Assembly: GCA_964019055.1 (NCBI GenBank)
Contig: OZ025206.1
Coordinates: 24,268,578 to 24,332,577, forward strand
Length of the DNA stretch: 64,000 bases
Reading direction: 5' to 3'
From: Anthopleura xanthogrammica
Lineage: Eukaryota; Cnidaria; Anthozoa; Actiniaria; Actiniidae
Part shown: piece after piece, positions 1 to 12,301 of the stretch
How positions within the stretch are numbered: the first letter of the stretch is position 1
How the letters are laid out: each line of letters begins with the position of its first letter
The notes under the pieces: model-generated
The model's database searches: none
Told to the model about the DNA's origin: nothing
What the model saw: the letters and a program-made list of their open reading frames with translations, nothing else
Program-made: the position numbers and the translations under genes

Positions 1-205
1 GCCCTGACTTTGATCAGCCCAGAAGTTGTTTCAGGGTTTAATCTATGAGTTAGCCATGCCCTGACTTAGATCAGCCAAGAGGCTGTTTCAGTGTTGGATC
101 TGTGAGCCGTGTCCTGACTTTGATCAGCCCAGAGGTTGGTTCAGGGTTGGATCTGTGAGCCATGTCCTGACATTTGATCGGCCTAGAGGTTGCTTCAGGG
201 TATCA
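1..205. repeat. 57-bp satellite family, partial array
   Basis: About three and a half degenerate copies of a roughly 57-bp unit with the core TGATCAGCCCAGAGGTTGTT, followed by TCAGGG and a segment ending GAGTTAGCC. The same family recurs at 11336-11645 in this orientation, and at 40985-41404 and 52378-52745 as the reverse complement. The array runs off the left edge. It lies in the intron before the first visible chimaerin exon. Confidence 0.85.
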
Positions 206-347
206 AATTAATCAAATTTGAAGTATTTTTGATAGTTGCATCAAATTCAGTGCCCCCATTCAAATACTATTTAGTACACTGTCAGTAAAATATTTTGGTG
301 TTTAGAATTAAACTGTCAGTTTAATTTTTTGGTGATTTGTCTTTCAG

Positions 348-3300
348 GTTTGGAGGGGCTTCAATGAACTATAGGTTATATTATGACGGCATGCATTATG
401 TTGGTAAGTGACCTATAGTGATTGCAATCTTTAGATTATAGTGGAACCCAGCTTTATGGACACCCTCTTAATAACAACACACCAGGACACCCATTTATAA
501 TGGACAGTTTTGCAGTTTTTTTCTTACATTTAATACAGACACTGGTTACACCCATTTTCATAATAACCTAGACAATTAGCTACAATTCAAGCCATCTGGG
601 TTTTTGGCTGGTGTCAATCAAATTTTCAACAGTCTGAGCTAGGAAATTTCTTGGTATACAGCAACCAAAAACCCAGATGTCTTGGTCACATAATTATGAA
701 AATGGGTGTAACACTGAACCTTTGCATGTCCCTTCCGTTTAGATATTAACCTAGGATCCACTGTAATAAGAGTCACAACATTGATAAAGGCTTCATTTAG
801 ATTTTAGTTTGTAAAAATGAAAATACTGTAACAAAGATAGAAGCTGGTAAAATAGACTGAATTGGAAAAGAAGCCTGATATCAATGTTCCCTAATCCTTG
901 GTTTTCCATAATTTGGTTCCACTCCTTGCCAAGCTCAATTGGAACTTGTCTGGTCAAATCTTTGTTGCTGGTGATTTTGACCAGTAACGTTGAGCCAGAA
1001 ATGGGCTATGACCGAGCTAAAACAAAAATGGCCAGTCATCATGACCAGCAGCGACTGGTCATTATTTAAAGCCCTGCTACCCCCCATCCCCCACCGCCCT
1101 ACCTTCATCCCCACCCCAAAAACTTTTGCTGACCAACCCATGTCCAAAGTAAAGGACTTCGTTGCCGCTAGAGCTCCTTAACTTTATTTCTTCTAATTAT
1201 TCATGTTTAGGTGAGAAGCGCTTCCAGACCATAGAGGACCTGGTTGCAGATGGTCTCATCACTATGTACATGGATACCTATGCTAAAGACTACATTGATA
1301 CTATGATGTTACCTACAGATAATTCTAAAACAGACGAGGATTCATCTGTCTTCAGAGATAGCAATCAAGGTTCTGTGCTAGAAAAGGGCAAGGGTGCTGA
1401 TCAGTCTGATGCTATTGCTAAGGTATTTTTGTGTTTATACCTGTATAGACTGTATACAGCTTTTCCAATATTTTATTCAGTATTATGGACTGTATTACAT
1501 AGTATGGATAGTACAAGCGCTCTTATTGGTTGAGATCTTTGTTTATTAGTGAACAGAGCATGGTTGCTGACACTATTCAAACACACTGCAAACTTTGCAA
1601 AAAAGTGTAAGAAAACAGCATTGTAAACTACAACAGATCTTTTCTTTCTATATCACCAAACAGATAAAACAGCTTTTTTCCATACTCCATTCAGTAATCA
1701 AAGAATAAGGAAGTGCCGAAAGCACTCAAGAAGCTTTATTACTGAACAGAGCATGGATAAAGTAGCTATGCACACTTTGATTGGTCGAGAACCATGCTGT
1801 GTTGGTGAAAAGAACATGGTGCTGATACCATCTGTGTTACTCGAACGGGGTGTGGCTAGCCACCCAATTCACCACCCCCATTCTGCCCTTGTCCAGTGGC
1901 ATGACTCCCAAGAATATTCAAATTTTACATTCATGGAGATGTGGATAACTAATAATCTATATAAATCCATTTATAACCAATGGTTATTGATGTTATTCAT
2001 GATTTCTGTGATAAAAAATATTATAAATGTACTTTATTTCCAGTCCCCAGCTAAAACTATTCAACCACTCAACAATAAAATGAAAGAAAATAAACCTTCT
2101 CTTCCTGATCAACTAATACTAAATGAGGTAACCATGATATTCGGTAATCAATATAAATGAAATAAGAATACATTGCTTTTAATATTTATCATTCATAAAT
2201 TTGACAAGCATGTTAAAAAATGTAGTATGAAGTTAAAATGACATAGTAAGCATATTTATAAATTACTGACTAGCAAAAAAGGGGAGAAACATATATAATG
2301 GAAATTTAATTATATACTGTAGACCAGGGACAGTCGAGCCAGCATCCGATGACAAAAACACCGAACCAAAAAAAAACACACGATATCATGGATCCAAGAA
2401 AGAGAAAGTTGTTACGTATTTGATATCTTCCAAGCTCCAGTAAGGCACAAAGTTGACCCAGAGAGGGGTGCACCCCTTATAAGAATTTTAAAAATAACAG
2501 AACTTACAAAACATTTAAGAACGAAAAGAACAAAAAAGAGTTTCAGGAGGTGCGGAAAGAAAAGGAAAATGAAATAAAATAAGATAAAATAAAATAAAAG
2601 GAAAAAGTAAGAAAGGCGAGGAAAGAAGGAAAGGAAGGGAATAACTGTTACAAGGAATTAAAAGTTATTGACAAGTGTAAAAAGGATAGAATAGCTTTAA
2701 CATGTAATGAGTTGTTTCCTATAATTTAAGATATTGAAATTTGAAATGATAGCACCAGCAAATGGGTTTTCATTACAGACTGATACGTGTCATTCCCTAG
2801 ATAACGTACATGAATATGGATACAACACTAACAAAAAATCTTGTGCTCAAAAGAATGACACGTAGTCTGTAGTGGGAAAATATTGCACCACAACGAATGA
2901 GGTATATTCTCTATCTCACTGACAATGAGAAGATACATCATACCAGGAAGCTGGGAAACCGCTTCACCGGAAGTAGAAATAACGGCTAGAGGACAATAAA
3001 AAGCCACTGATGAAGTTATTTACCATTTAAGACCAAAAAAGGTCTTGTTCAAAGTCCAAATAGGATTAACAGAAACCATTAAGTACTTCTTTGTACAAGA
3101 CAAAACTTCAGCACTTTGAATCCACCCGCTTCGTTTGTAAACTGTGTATTGTCTAGTGAAGAAAGTCGAGGTTTTTGTGGTTGTTGTGCTTCAGGAAATA
3201 GTTTTTTTTAGTTATTACGGTTCTTTTTTGCTTCATCTTTACCTCTTTACCTTACGCTTTTGTCCTTGGTAATGCTACAAGGATTTTTCCTAAAATATTT

Positions 3301-6300
3301 TGGATAAGAACTTCGAAATTCTGTCTTTACTTGGCTTATCTTTTTAGGGTTTGTGGTGTATACCAGCAAGCTGGTTGGCACCTTGTTCTTTACTAAATAT
3401 CTTGTTAATTCAAACGTAAATGACATCATTTATTCATAATCAGATCTTTTTTACACGCCAACACAAACTCAGCACTGCTTGGTTATTTGAACATTACCGT
3501 CTGTTTGAACTAACTTATAAAAAAATGCCGTTTTGAACTTCAACAATTGTTGTGAGCTTTGCTTGCCTTTTCGACCGTCATAATGGCGATGCTGTTCGTG
3601 AAATCCTGGTTTAATGTGCTGGTAAGGTTTTATTTGACCTACACACCATAAGATGCCATAATTATATGTTTTGTAATTCTTAATAGCGAATAACTCTCAA
3701 AAATAATCGGCTTCTTTCGTCTTCAATGAACGAGTAAAAATACCAAACTTTTTTCGAACTATTTTATTTTTATACTAATTCATTGCAGCTTCATAACAAT
3801 TATAATTATAAAAATATTTATTCTAAAATTCCTGATAGAAAATCTTGACGTTTTTATGAATTGCTTTTGACTTTTATCTTATTTTAGTATTAAATTTTTC
3901 AAATGTAAAACTGAAATTTTACTAGTAAAGTAAAACTATTAAAATATTTTTTTAAATTAGGAATGCTAGTCAATATTTATGTAGACCGTCGTGTTGGTAA
4001 AACACAGTTATTATATCATTTCCATTTTGCCAAGATTATTCTCTTAATTTGCTCAACATTTGAAGTACTTCGTATTTCTTTTAAATGTTATGATGAATTT
4101 CTAATTTAATGTGAAAAGAAATAGTGAAATGAAGAAAAACTGAATGGGAAATGAAAGAAAGTGGAAAAAATAAACAGTTATTTGAAAAAATGTAATGTAA
4201 CGATTAGAAAAAATAAATGGGAACGAATAAAAGAAAGTGTGAAAAATAAATGATTAATTAATGAAATTAGAGTTGAAAGAAATTTAGGAAAATAAATGAA
4301 AATTTGTAAAATATTTAAAGAATGAATAGGAAGAATGAATGGGAAGTGAAAGAAAGTTAGAAGAATTAATTATTGGTGTTGTGTTCATCTTCAGGACAGG
4401 AGATTCAGTGCTGGCAAGAGGCCCAGCTTTAAACCGGCTGCTTACGCTAAAGACCATAACTTCAAGGTACAGTGAATATGGTAAAGACCAAGGAACTGCC
4501 GATGGAGCAGGCGTAGCTCAGTTGGTTAGTGGGCGGCCTTCGGAGCTAGAGGTCCACGGTTCGATCCTCAGGATCTCCACGTCTGTTTCGACTTCTTTCT
4601 CTAATGTGTAGTTTTAGCTTTAAATGCCCGTTATAAGGAGTACTGATAGTTTTAGGGGGTCAAGTGCTCACCTTCGAACGCTTTTCTCTTTTACCTTGGG
4701 CGTAATGTTTTCCCATTTCAGATAACTGCGTGTCATTCCCTAGAGTATCGTTTCTTTGTTTAACAGTTGTGCATGAAAAGGCACATGAATATGGATACAA
4801 CTCAAACAAAGAATCTTATACTCAAGAGAATGACACGTGGTCTGAAATGGTAAAGAGGTCGACCCTCCAACAACAATCTTTAAAGAGGCTGTGTTTCCCT
4901 CCCTCCCTCCTTTCCTTTCGTTCTTCCTTTATTTTCATTCATTCATTTATTCATTTATTCATTCATTCTTTCGTTCATTCTTTATTTTACAGATAAATAC
5001 ATATAAGGGATTTCATTGGTGTGATTTCTGCAGAAATTTCTTGTGGGGTCTGACTCAACAGGGATATAAATGTCAAGGTCAGTAGCTACCTTGTTGGATA
5101 AGAGAGGGGGAGGGGTGGGGATAAAAGAAGCTAATAACGCTCCATATCATACAGACACGCGTGAAAAACGTCTGCGCATGCTCTAAGTCCGTATGCAAAT
5201 TAGTCCAAAGCGTCTTCGTGCTATTGTAAAAATATGCAAATTTGACTTTCACACTTGCCTGAAGAATAGTCTTTACAAAATGCCAAAACTTAAAGTCAGT
5301 TCTTGAAATTTAAGGCTAATTCTTTCACATTGTCTTTATTAATACAGTATCTTGGCCCCACAAAAATATACCCACGAAATGTTTTGTAAACTCGGAGAAA
5401 ACAAGCATTTAATTTCTCACTAAAACTCTTGTAAATTCTTAGAAAGCGTGCTGAAAGGCACGCATGCGCAAACGTTTTTCTCTAGTGTCACAGGTCCGCG
5501 CATGTTATTTAGAACGACTGTAAAGAGAAGCGCTTAATGTAGGGTAACGAAATGCGATCATGGGAAAATGCTATTTTTAGATGTGACATTCATGTTTACT
5601 GAAAAAATTAATGTATTTTCGTATTTCAGATTGCGGAATGAATGCCCATAAACAATGCTATAAATTAGCAAAAAGGGACTGTATACCTGACAAGAAATAC
5701 GTTCGAAGAGGTCAGTAGCCCCCCTTTAAGCCCACTACTCCGCTAACGCGAATATTCTTCCACTTATAAACCCCCCTGGTTATCCCCCTGGGAGATCTGA
5801 AATGGTCTATTGAGACCTATATAGGAATTGTGGGAGGCTGAATGCTCATCTCATAAGTATTGCAAATGCATAGTTGCAATCACGCTTGAATGGTGTTGAA
5901 TTGCTAATTTGTGTCACTTATCGCATTAATTCATTGACACCCACCAATTCCTGTTGGTCCCGGACCGACTATTCCAGATCTCCCGTTATCAATGTTAATT
6001 GAAACAGGTGTATATACGCCCCCCGGTTATAGGGCATATAACCGTGATTTTACGGTAAGTTTACATGGCTCACACTGGGAGACGTTAGGTCTATTCCTTG
6101 GTGCTCACTGTCGAATTTTTTTTCTCCCTGTTCACAGTATTTGGAGAAGATCTCACTACAGTTGTTAAGTTACATGATACTAAAAGGCCGTTTGTTGTGG
6201 ATATATGTGTACGAGAAGTTGAAAAAAGAGGTGAGGTCTATGCCACGAAATAATTGTTAGTTATTATATACACCCCTTGCAGCACGTCGCACAAAACAAC

Positions 6301-9300
6301 AGGGTTCCAATTCTCAGGAGATTGAAATTCTTTTGTTTTGCCCTCCAAATTGAGTTGCTATGACGTCACTTGAGAGGAGTCTATATCTCGCTTTGCGTGC
6401 TCTGATTGGTCGAGAACTGTCCTGTATTAGTGAAAGGACCACGGTGCAGCTGATTCAATCTATGCAAGCGCACATCCTTCTTTGCAATATAAAATTGACA
6501 ACTATTTATTTCTATCAGTATAATAAAACAAATAAACGAGCTTTTTCCGTGCTCCGTTCACTAATTCACCATTTTCCATACACCGGTTCACTGGTCACCT
6601 TGCAGCCGCGACTGAGCCACGACTGCTTGGTGTTTGACCAGTGAGCCGATGAATGGAAAGTGGCGAATACAGTACTTGGGAAGCGCTGAAAGCACTCAAG
6701 ACGTGTGAGAAGCACTCTCCTTACGGCTTTCTTTAATGTCACTTTTTACGTGCTGTATTACTGAACAGAGCGCGGAAAAAGCTGTTTTATCTCTTAACAT
6801 GATATATCATGAGTACTATAACGACAGGGTTCACTAGCAAGGGCGGATCCAGGGGGTGAATTGGGTGACTAGTCACCCCCCTTGTAGTTGAATATAATAA
6901 GAATAAAGGATAAGATAAGAACAAAAAATACACTATGTAATGCCTTGCTAGGTACGAGTCACCCCCTTGAAATCCTTCTGGATCCGCCACTGCACTAGGT
7001 ATGTAGTTCTAACCCTCAGACGTTTTAACGATAGTCTCGTATTTATGTTGTTTACTTTACTATTTGTTCAGGAATAGACAGTGAGGGTATCTACAGGGTT
7101 TCTGGGTTCGCTGATGATATTGAAGTTCTAAAAAACTCGTTTGATAAAGGTAAGAAACAACTGGCTGACCCACTTGGTTCAATTGACCTAACCCACTGTT
7201 TTCCCGTTACAGACCTTGTGCAATTCCCTAGAGTATCATTTCTTTGTTTAATGGTTACGCACCAGAAAACACATGAATATGGATACAAGTCAAAAAATAC
7301 CAAAAATACTTTAATTTCGCGATTTTGGAGGTCACATATTTCGCGACACTTTAAATTCGCGATTTTGAGGAAAAAATCATATTCTTGATCGCTTTAGTTT
7401 CGCGATTTCATTTAATATATTATTCATAATTTGTTTCTAAATACACATAAATTCCTTTAGAAAACCCACTAGTTCCTTGGTTTTGACTTTAGCATATTGA
7501 ATACTTGTTCCAATCATTCATTGTTGATCAGTAACAACGTCTTTTATCCATGCTTTTTAATGGTCATTAAATTTTTTACTTTATCAAAAATGGAGGGTCA
7601 CTTAATTTTCGCGACACTTTTTTCGCGACACTTTTTTCGCGACACTTTAATTTCGCGATTTTTTCGAAATCGCGAAAATTAAAGTGTCGCGAAAATTTCA
7701 TGTAATAAACGTATATAATTTTATTCTCGTGGCGTGAAATGGGAAACATTAGCTTGGGCGTAATGTTGTCCTATTACAGACAGTATGTCATTCTCTTGAA
7801 AATACGATTCCTTGTTTGAGTCGTATCCATATTCATGTGTCTTCTCATGCACAGTTATTATTAAACAAAGAAATGATACTCAAGGGAATGACATGAAGTC
7901 TGAAATGGGAAAACATTACACCAAGTTAAAATGGTCCATACCAATGAGTATTGGCCATTCCGAGCTGGAGGAAAAACTGGATCGAGTTGGCATTTCAGTG
8001 CATTGTGGGACTGTTTTAGGAGACAAAATAAACACCATCTTGAAAGTATGTCCCCTAAAATAGTCCCACGATGCACTTCCTTGTCAACTCGACCAGTTTT
8101 TTCGCGAACCTCGGAATGGCTTATACGGTTAAGGGCTTAAAACCTGGGTTTTAGGATAGGTTCCTTGGTCCCTTTGTAACTATTTTCCATGTTCTTTTTT
8201 CCAGATGGCGATGCAGCTAATGTTGGTCAATACGAAGACATAAACACGGTTACAGGGGTGCTAAAACTCTTTCTTCGCCAACTTCCTCTCCCTCTTATTA
8301 CATTCGAGACGTATGGTCAGTTTATAGAAGCGGCAAGTAAGTGTAGTTTGAGAAACATCGCAGTCACTCGCCTTTACAAATTTTACACAAGGCTGCTAGA
8401 GCGAATTTCGTATGACTGTAAAGTCACGGTACGGTCACGGCACGACACGGCATTGACACGGTCACGGCAAGGCGCTGTATGTGCCGTCATACGAAAACTG
8501 CTCTAACTTATCAGTTACAAACTGTAGCTTACTACAGAAATTCACCATTTCTGTTCACAGAAATTCAAGACAAGTTTTGTCGAATTGAAGCACTTGCCAA
8601 AGCTTTGACTGATCTACCTCAACCACATTTTGAGACTATTAAATTTCTAATGGGCCATTTATACAGGTATTTGACTTAATGAAGAGAGATAAGATAATTA
8701 GCTAAGTAAGTAATGTCATTGAGCAGTTAGATCATCCGCGTTCTTGCCGGCATGCTGGGTCTTTTGGAAGAGTTGAAGAAGCGAATGAGCCAACCTTGTT
8801 GGTGCTACCTTTTTGCTGCTACTGATGATGATGAAGATCTTCAGTTGACGATGTGTAATCTCTACTTCCCTTCATTCTAAAACTGAATTCAATCCAGCTG
8901 ATCTGAGAAAAAATATTAGCCAATCAGAATCGAGAAAATTTGCAAAACTGAGGTGTTATCCCTAGTAGCCCAGCGACTCGGGAAACGGTTATTTCTTTAT
9001 TTTATTTTCTCATTCGATAATAAATATCATAGTAAATGTATACGAAATATCAAAAACATCTCCCGAAAATCTAGATTTATCTCGGATATAAGTCAATTTT
9101 CGCAGGCTTCATGACACCTCAGTTTTGCAGGGACGTCATTTCTATGTCACTATCTCAGATCAGCTGGTTGTAGTGCTGCTGGTATTTTTACTTTTTTATT
9201 TGGGGGCAGGGAGAGAGAGGGAGAAACCATCAAAAGAACAGCAACCGACTCAATCTATATATGAAACCAAGCTTGTGTTACTCCACATTAAACTAATAGA

Positions 9301-9687
9301 TCATTACCGAATTCACTTGTGTGACCACGAAACAATGTCTCCAAGTCGAGGTTGAACTTGTTGAAATACAGTAAATGTATGAACACATCAAGTCTAACCT
9401 CGACTTGAAACCATTGTTTCGTGGTCACTCAATCAAATTCGGGAAAGGTCGGCTGTATGACATAATTTAGGGGCCATTAACAGTCGTATTTATTGTGGTC
9501 CCTTAGGGTATCTCAGCACAAGAGTCAAAATATGATGTCAGAAGAGAACCTCTCCATCGTGTTCGGTCCCACCATGATGAGGTCACCTGAAGGCGAGACT
9601 CTCAACACTTTGGTCGACTTGAAATTTCAAAGACTTGCTATAGAACTGCTAATATCTCATCAGGATGTCTTGTTTGATAGCCAGTGA
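348..9687 (+). CDS. CHN1/CHN2-like: chimaerin-type Rac GTPase-activating protein (SH2-C1-RhoGAP), 5' partial
   Basis: Eleven exons join in frame with GT-AG borders: 348-403, 1211-1422, 2044-2127, 4395-4466, 4993-5077, 5630-5710, 6138-6230, 7072-7149, 8205-8336, 8561-8666, 9507-9687 (stop TGA). They give 392 residues; the start and most of the SH2 domain lie left of the window. The first two exons hold the end of the SH2 domain ([19 protein letters not shown]). Exons 4-6 form a perfect C1 zinc domain (H-X12-C-X2-C-X13-C-X2-C-X4-H-X2-C-X7-C). Exons 7-11 form the RhoGAP domain, with the arginine finger in [12 protein letters not shown] and the conserved [12 protein letters not shown]. In this family diacylglycerol binds C1, recruits the protein to membrane and releases GAP activity that switches off Rac. 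The exon at 2044-2127 is a low-complexity linker and the least certain. No frameshift is seen. Whether the gene matches alpha- or beta-chimaerin cannot be judged. Confidence 0.96.
2765..2890. mobile_element. MITE family A, degenerate copy
   Basis: A palindromic element whose arms contain ACGTGTCATTC and GAATGACACGT, with the internal signature ATGAATATGGATACAAC. It lies in a chimaerin intron. Eight or more relatives occur in this window. Confidence 0.75.
4506..4580 (+). repeat. tRNA-like SINE head
   Basis: The stretch reads like a tRNA: an A-box-like GCGTAGCTCAGTTGG, then a B-box-like GGTTCGATCCTC. The acceptor ends (GGAGCAG and ATCTCC) pair poorly, so it is more likely a SINE head or pseudo-tRNA than a working tRNA gene. 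It starts 40 bases past a chimaerin exon. Confidence 0.55.
4702..4855. mobile_element. MITE family A, near full length
   Basis: The left arm runs GGGCGTAATGTTTTCCCATT to TGTCATTC and the right arm GAATGACACGTGG to CTGAAATGG. The internal ATGAATATGGATACAAC is shared with the copies at 2765, 7198, 7752, 25189 and 61080. No coding capacity. Confidence 0.85.
4893..4985. repeat. pyrimidine-rich and TTCA simple repeat
   Basis: A CCCT/CTTT-rich run grades into tandem ATTC/ATTT tetramers immediately before the acceptor of the C1-domain exon at 4993, so it doubles as an extended polypyrimidine tract. Confidence 0.8.
5151..5497. mobile_element. MITE family D
   Basis: The ends are inverted: ACACGCGTGAAAAACG with TGCGCATGC on the left, GCATGCGCAAACGTTTTTC with AGTGTCAC on the right. 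The central AAACTTAAAGTCAGTT is shared, inverted, with 63110-63325. A relative lies at 10894-11210. Confidence 0.75.
6269..6383. mobile_element. MITE family B
   Basis: The left end is CACCCCTTGCAGCACGTCG; the right end includes CCTCCAAATTGAGTTGC and GACGTCA. The centre reads GGTTCCAATTCTCAGGAG. The same element is at 10432, 31627, 40526, 43653 and 51922. Confidence 0.8.
6836..6994. mobile_element. short inverted-repeat element with GGCGGATCC ends
   Basis: The ends GGGCGGATCCAGG and CTGGATCCGCCACTGC are inverted, and inside them GTGACTAGTCACCCCC pairs with GAGTCACCCCCTT. A fragment with the same left end is at 53601. Confidence 0.75.
7198..7291. mobile_element. MITE family A, left half
   Basis: The left arm and internal ATGAATATGGATACAAG are present but the right arm is missing. 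The sequence passes directly into the family G element. Confidence 0.7.
7312..7712. mobile_element. AT-rich element with TTTCGCG motifs (family G)
   Basis: Inverted repeats are built from TTTCGCGACACTTTAATTTC and AATTAAAGTGTCGCGAAAA at the two ends. A diverged relative at 57757-58228 shares the internal TATCC(A/T)TGCTTTTTAATGGT and GTCACTTAA blocks. This is a non-coding DNA transposon relic in a chimaerin intron. Confidence 0.7.
7752..7925. mobile_element. MITE family A, full length
   Basis: The outer ends are CTTGGGCGTAATGTT and AACATTACACCAAG, which defines terminal inverted repeats of about 45 bases. The inner TGTCATTCTCTTGA pairs with TCAAGGGAATGACA. Confidence 0.85.
8397..8505. mobile_element. 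MITE family E, short copy
   Basis: The ends are AGAGCGAATTTCGTATGACTG and CGTCATACGAAAACTGCTCT, with GTCACGG-rich degenerate repeats inside. The longer relative is at 20930-21212. Confidence 0.75.
8894..9167. mobile_element. MITE family F
   Basis: The ends are CCAGCTGATCTGAGA and TCTCAGATCAGCTGG. Inside, AACTGAGGTGTTAT mirrors ATGACACCTCAGTTT. A second copy in the opposite orientation lies at 26693-26954. Confidence 0.8.
9319..9430. mobile_element. MITE family C, variant
   Basis: The arms GTGACCACGAAACAATG and CATTGTTTCGTGGTCAC are inverted, followed by AAGTCGAGGTT and AACCTCGACTT. The centre AGTAAATGTATG is shared with the family C elements at 31157 and 43490. It lies in the last chimaerin intron. 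Confidence 0.8.
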
Positions 9688-10372
9688 GATTATAGAACAC
9701 CAATAGCAATGTAAGATGTACATTATAGTTATGGGGTATGCTTTTCTACACTGTCAAGAATGTGTTATGTTGGCCAAGAGCCCATTGGTTTGTTTAGCCA
9801 GCACTTTGCAAGAACCCAGTTACTAGCTGATAAAAGTCTTTGAATCTCATTATCTGCGGCTAATGGTGGTCAAACACTGGCCACCATGTGCTGTCAACTG
9901 ATGAACATTCTTCACGAGACAGGAAATGATGTGAATCCACTTAAGTCACTCGACACCAAAAGGCAAGCAAAACTTTGTTTTCAATTATCCTACTAAAGCG
10001 TGAACCTCACTGCTTTTATGGAGAACGCGCTCTACAGGGATTTGTACCTATATTCTATAGAGACTTTTCGTCCATGAGGTTTTGATTGAAGGAATTGCTT
10101 ATGATGAAACAATTTTAAGCACATTTTTATGGATTTTTTTTGTCTTTGGAAGAAACAAAGCATATTTTATTTGAAGCAAATATTGGATAACTGATTAGAC
10201 CAGATAGCTAATAGCAAATTTCATATGTGGAAAAACTAGGTCAGGCTTTGTTTAAGCTGAACTTAACTTTTACTCCAAATTATGATCATTATGATTGATG
10301 AGACGCTAGAAAATATTAATATGAGAGATACTATTATATGGACTATTACTATTTTGAAACAGTATACACTTT
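9688..10372. other. chimaerin 3' flank, no recognised feature
   Basis: This region should hold the chimaerin 3' untranslated region. I see no coding exon and no single convincing polyadenylation signal. Confidence 0.6.
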
Positions 10373-10653
10373 GGCTTGTGCGTAATGTTTTCCCATTTCA
10401 GACCACGCATCTTTGACTTTAATAGGAATACTAGACACCTTGCAGCACGTCGGAATGCAGCTCAATTTTTAAGACAAAACAATAGGTTCCAATTCTCAGG
10501 AGATTAAAATTCTTTTGTTTTGTCCTCCAAATTGAGCTGCTTTGACGTCATGTGCAAGGGGTCTATTAATGTGTCCTCTTATGCGCAACCATTAAACAAA
10601 GTAATAATACTATAAGGAATGGCACGTGGCCTGAAATGGAAAAACATGCCCAA
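10373..10653. mobile_element. MITE family A interrupted by a nested MITE family B
   Basis: The left arm of family A (GTGCGTAATGTTTTCCCATT) ends near 10430. A complete family B element occupies about 10432-10565 (CACCTTGCAGCACGTCGG to GACGTCATGTGCAAGGGG). Family A then resumes and closes with GGCACGTGGCCTGAAATGG. Family B therefore inserted after family A. Confidence 0.8.
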
Positions 10654-10774
10654 AATAAACAGATGTATTTCATGGAACTCATTTCTAATCTACAAACACT
10701 TCAATAATTCCCAATCATCCATGTAGTTTTCTTTGGGAAATTAGGCGTTCGGCTGATAAAAATTCTACATCATA

Positions 10775-10777
<3 letters not shown>

Positions 10778-10815
<38 letters not shown>
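10778..10815. repeat. (ATT)n microsatellite
   Basis: About twelve uninterrupted ATT triplets. Confidence 0.95.
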
Positions 10816-10893
10816 ATGACTCTATTGATATAATGGTTAACATTCGTAGAAAAAAATATATTCAGTCACAACAGTCACCAATTAGCCTTTTTA

Positions 10894-11210
10894 GTGACAC
10901 AGAAGACACGTGTGAAAAACGCACTGCGCATGCTCGGAAGTTCGGCAGAAAATTCATAGACGAGTCGTGTTTACGAAGAAAAACATTAGAGATTTTGATG
11001 TCTTGTATTATGCGAATTTCTCTTGTATAACTTGACCAGGGAAAGAAAACAACTAAAGTAATGTGTCAGGAAAAAATAAGTACTAACTTTCCACGAACGG
11101 CCTTAACTTCAGAGATTTACTAAACGCCGGTAAATCTCCAATGGTTTTCTTTGTAAACACGACGAACTTCCGAGCATGCGCAGTGCGTTTTCACTCGTGT
11201 CGACACAGAA
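10894..11210. mobile_element. MITE family D
   Basis: Long near-perfect arms: GACACGTGTGAAAAACGCAC with GCGCATGCTCGGAAGTTCG on the left, their reverse complement at 11161-11203 on the right. The inner AAACATTAGAGATTT loosely mirrors AAATCTCCAATGG. Confidence 0.85.
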
Positions 11211-11335
11211 GGGAATCAAGGGTAGTGTAACGATACTAATACACTCACCTTTCACCTATGGGGTCTCGGGTTCGATTCCTGGACATACGAGCAGAGTTTG
11301 TTAGGTCCCTTCCCTTGATTCCAATTTTTCTTAGT
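11211..11335 (+). repeat. tRNA-derived SINE
   Basis: It begins GGAATCAAGGGTAGTG and carries the B-box-like GGGTTCGATTCCTGG and the tail AGAGTTTGTTAGGTCCC. The copies at 56184-56315 and 31575-31825 share the same order. Confidence 0.75.
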
Positions 11336-11645
11336 CAAGGTCCATTCGATCTGTGAGTTAGCCGTGCCCTGACATCGATCAGCCCAGAGGTCGTTTCAGG
11401 GTTCTATCTGTGAGTTAGCGATGCCCTGAATTTGGTTAGCCTAGCGGTTGTTTCAGGGTTCGATGTGTGAGTTAGTTGTGCCCTGACTTTGATCAGCCCA
11501 GAGGTTGAATTGTTTCAGGTTTCAATCCGTGAAATACCTTGTCGACATAGATCAGCCAAGTGGTTGTTTCAGGGTGCAATCTGTAAGTTAGCCGTGTCCT
11601 GCATACTTTAATCAGCCCAGAGGTTTTTTCAGGGGTAGGCGAGAA
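11336..11645 (+). repeat. 57-bp satellite family array
   Basis: About five degenerate units with GATCAGCCCAGAGGTTGTTT and GTGAGTTAGCCGTGCCCTGA. Orientation matches the array at 1-205. Confidence 0.9.
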
Positions 11646-12301
11646 AATTTCGTGAACCCTTACTTCTCTTCCACTGCCAAAACATCTGTAGACCTGATAT
11701 TTCACCAGAAATGAGATCCAAAGCTGGGAAAAAAATCTTGAAAAAAAGAGATAAAAATATACCATGTTTTCCGAATTGGTTTGAATATTACAGTCCTGTG
11801 CAAACCCTAGATAAAATTTACTTCCTATTTTGTAATGCCTACTTTCCTACAACTATGATTATAAGTTTCCTCCTCCGAAAACCTTTGCAGATGATGAAGA
11901 AACGCCTTCCTTTGCACCAGCGATTGATTCTTCGATGTTTTTTAACTCCTCATACCGCATTTTATTGCTTGCTGCTAACTAACTATTTAGTTAAAAAGGC
12001 AACTTTCTTTCTGGCTATAACACAAAGAGTTAACATTCGATCCAATTAAGTGAAAATATAACTCACTATTCACATGGTATTAATAATTATAACATGATAG
12101 CTAATATAATGATCTTTCTGATCTACAAGATTCAACCACGTTTAGTTTATGTTTTGGACAACTATACGAAACTGGTTCAAATAGCTTGTAAAAAGAAAGA
12201 ATATGTGTAAAATAGATAATAGATAATTTCAATAAATAAGTATGTTATGCATTATGTTTTACCTGTATTACCATTACAAACATGCAGTAAAAACGACATT
12301 A
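11646..12301. other. no recognised feature
   Basis: AT-rich sequence with one 112-codon + strand open frame at 11711-12049. I see no conserved motif or splice context for it. Confidence 0.5.
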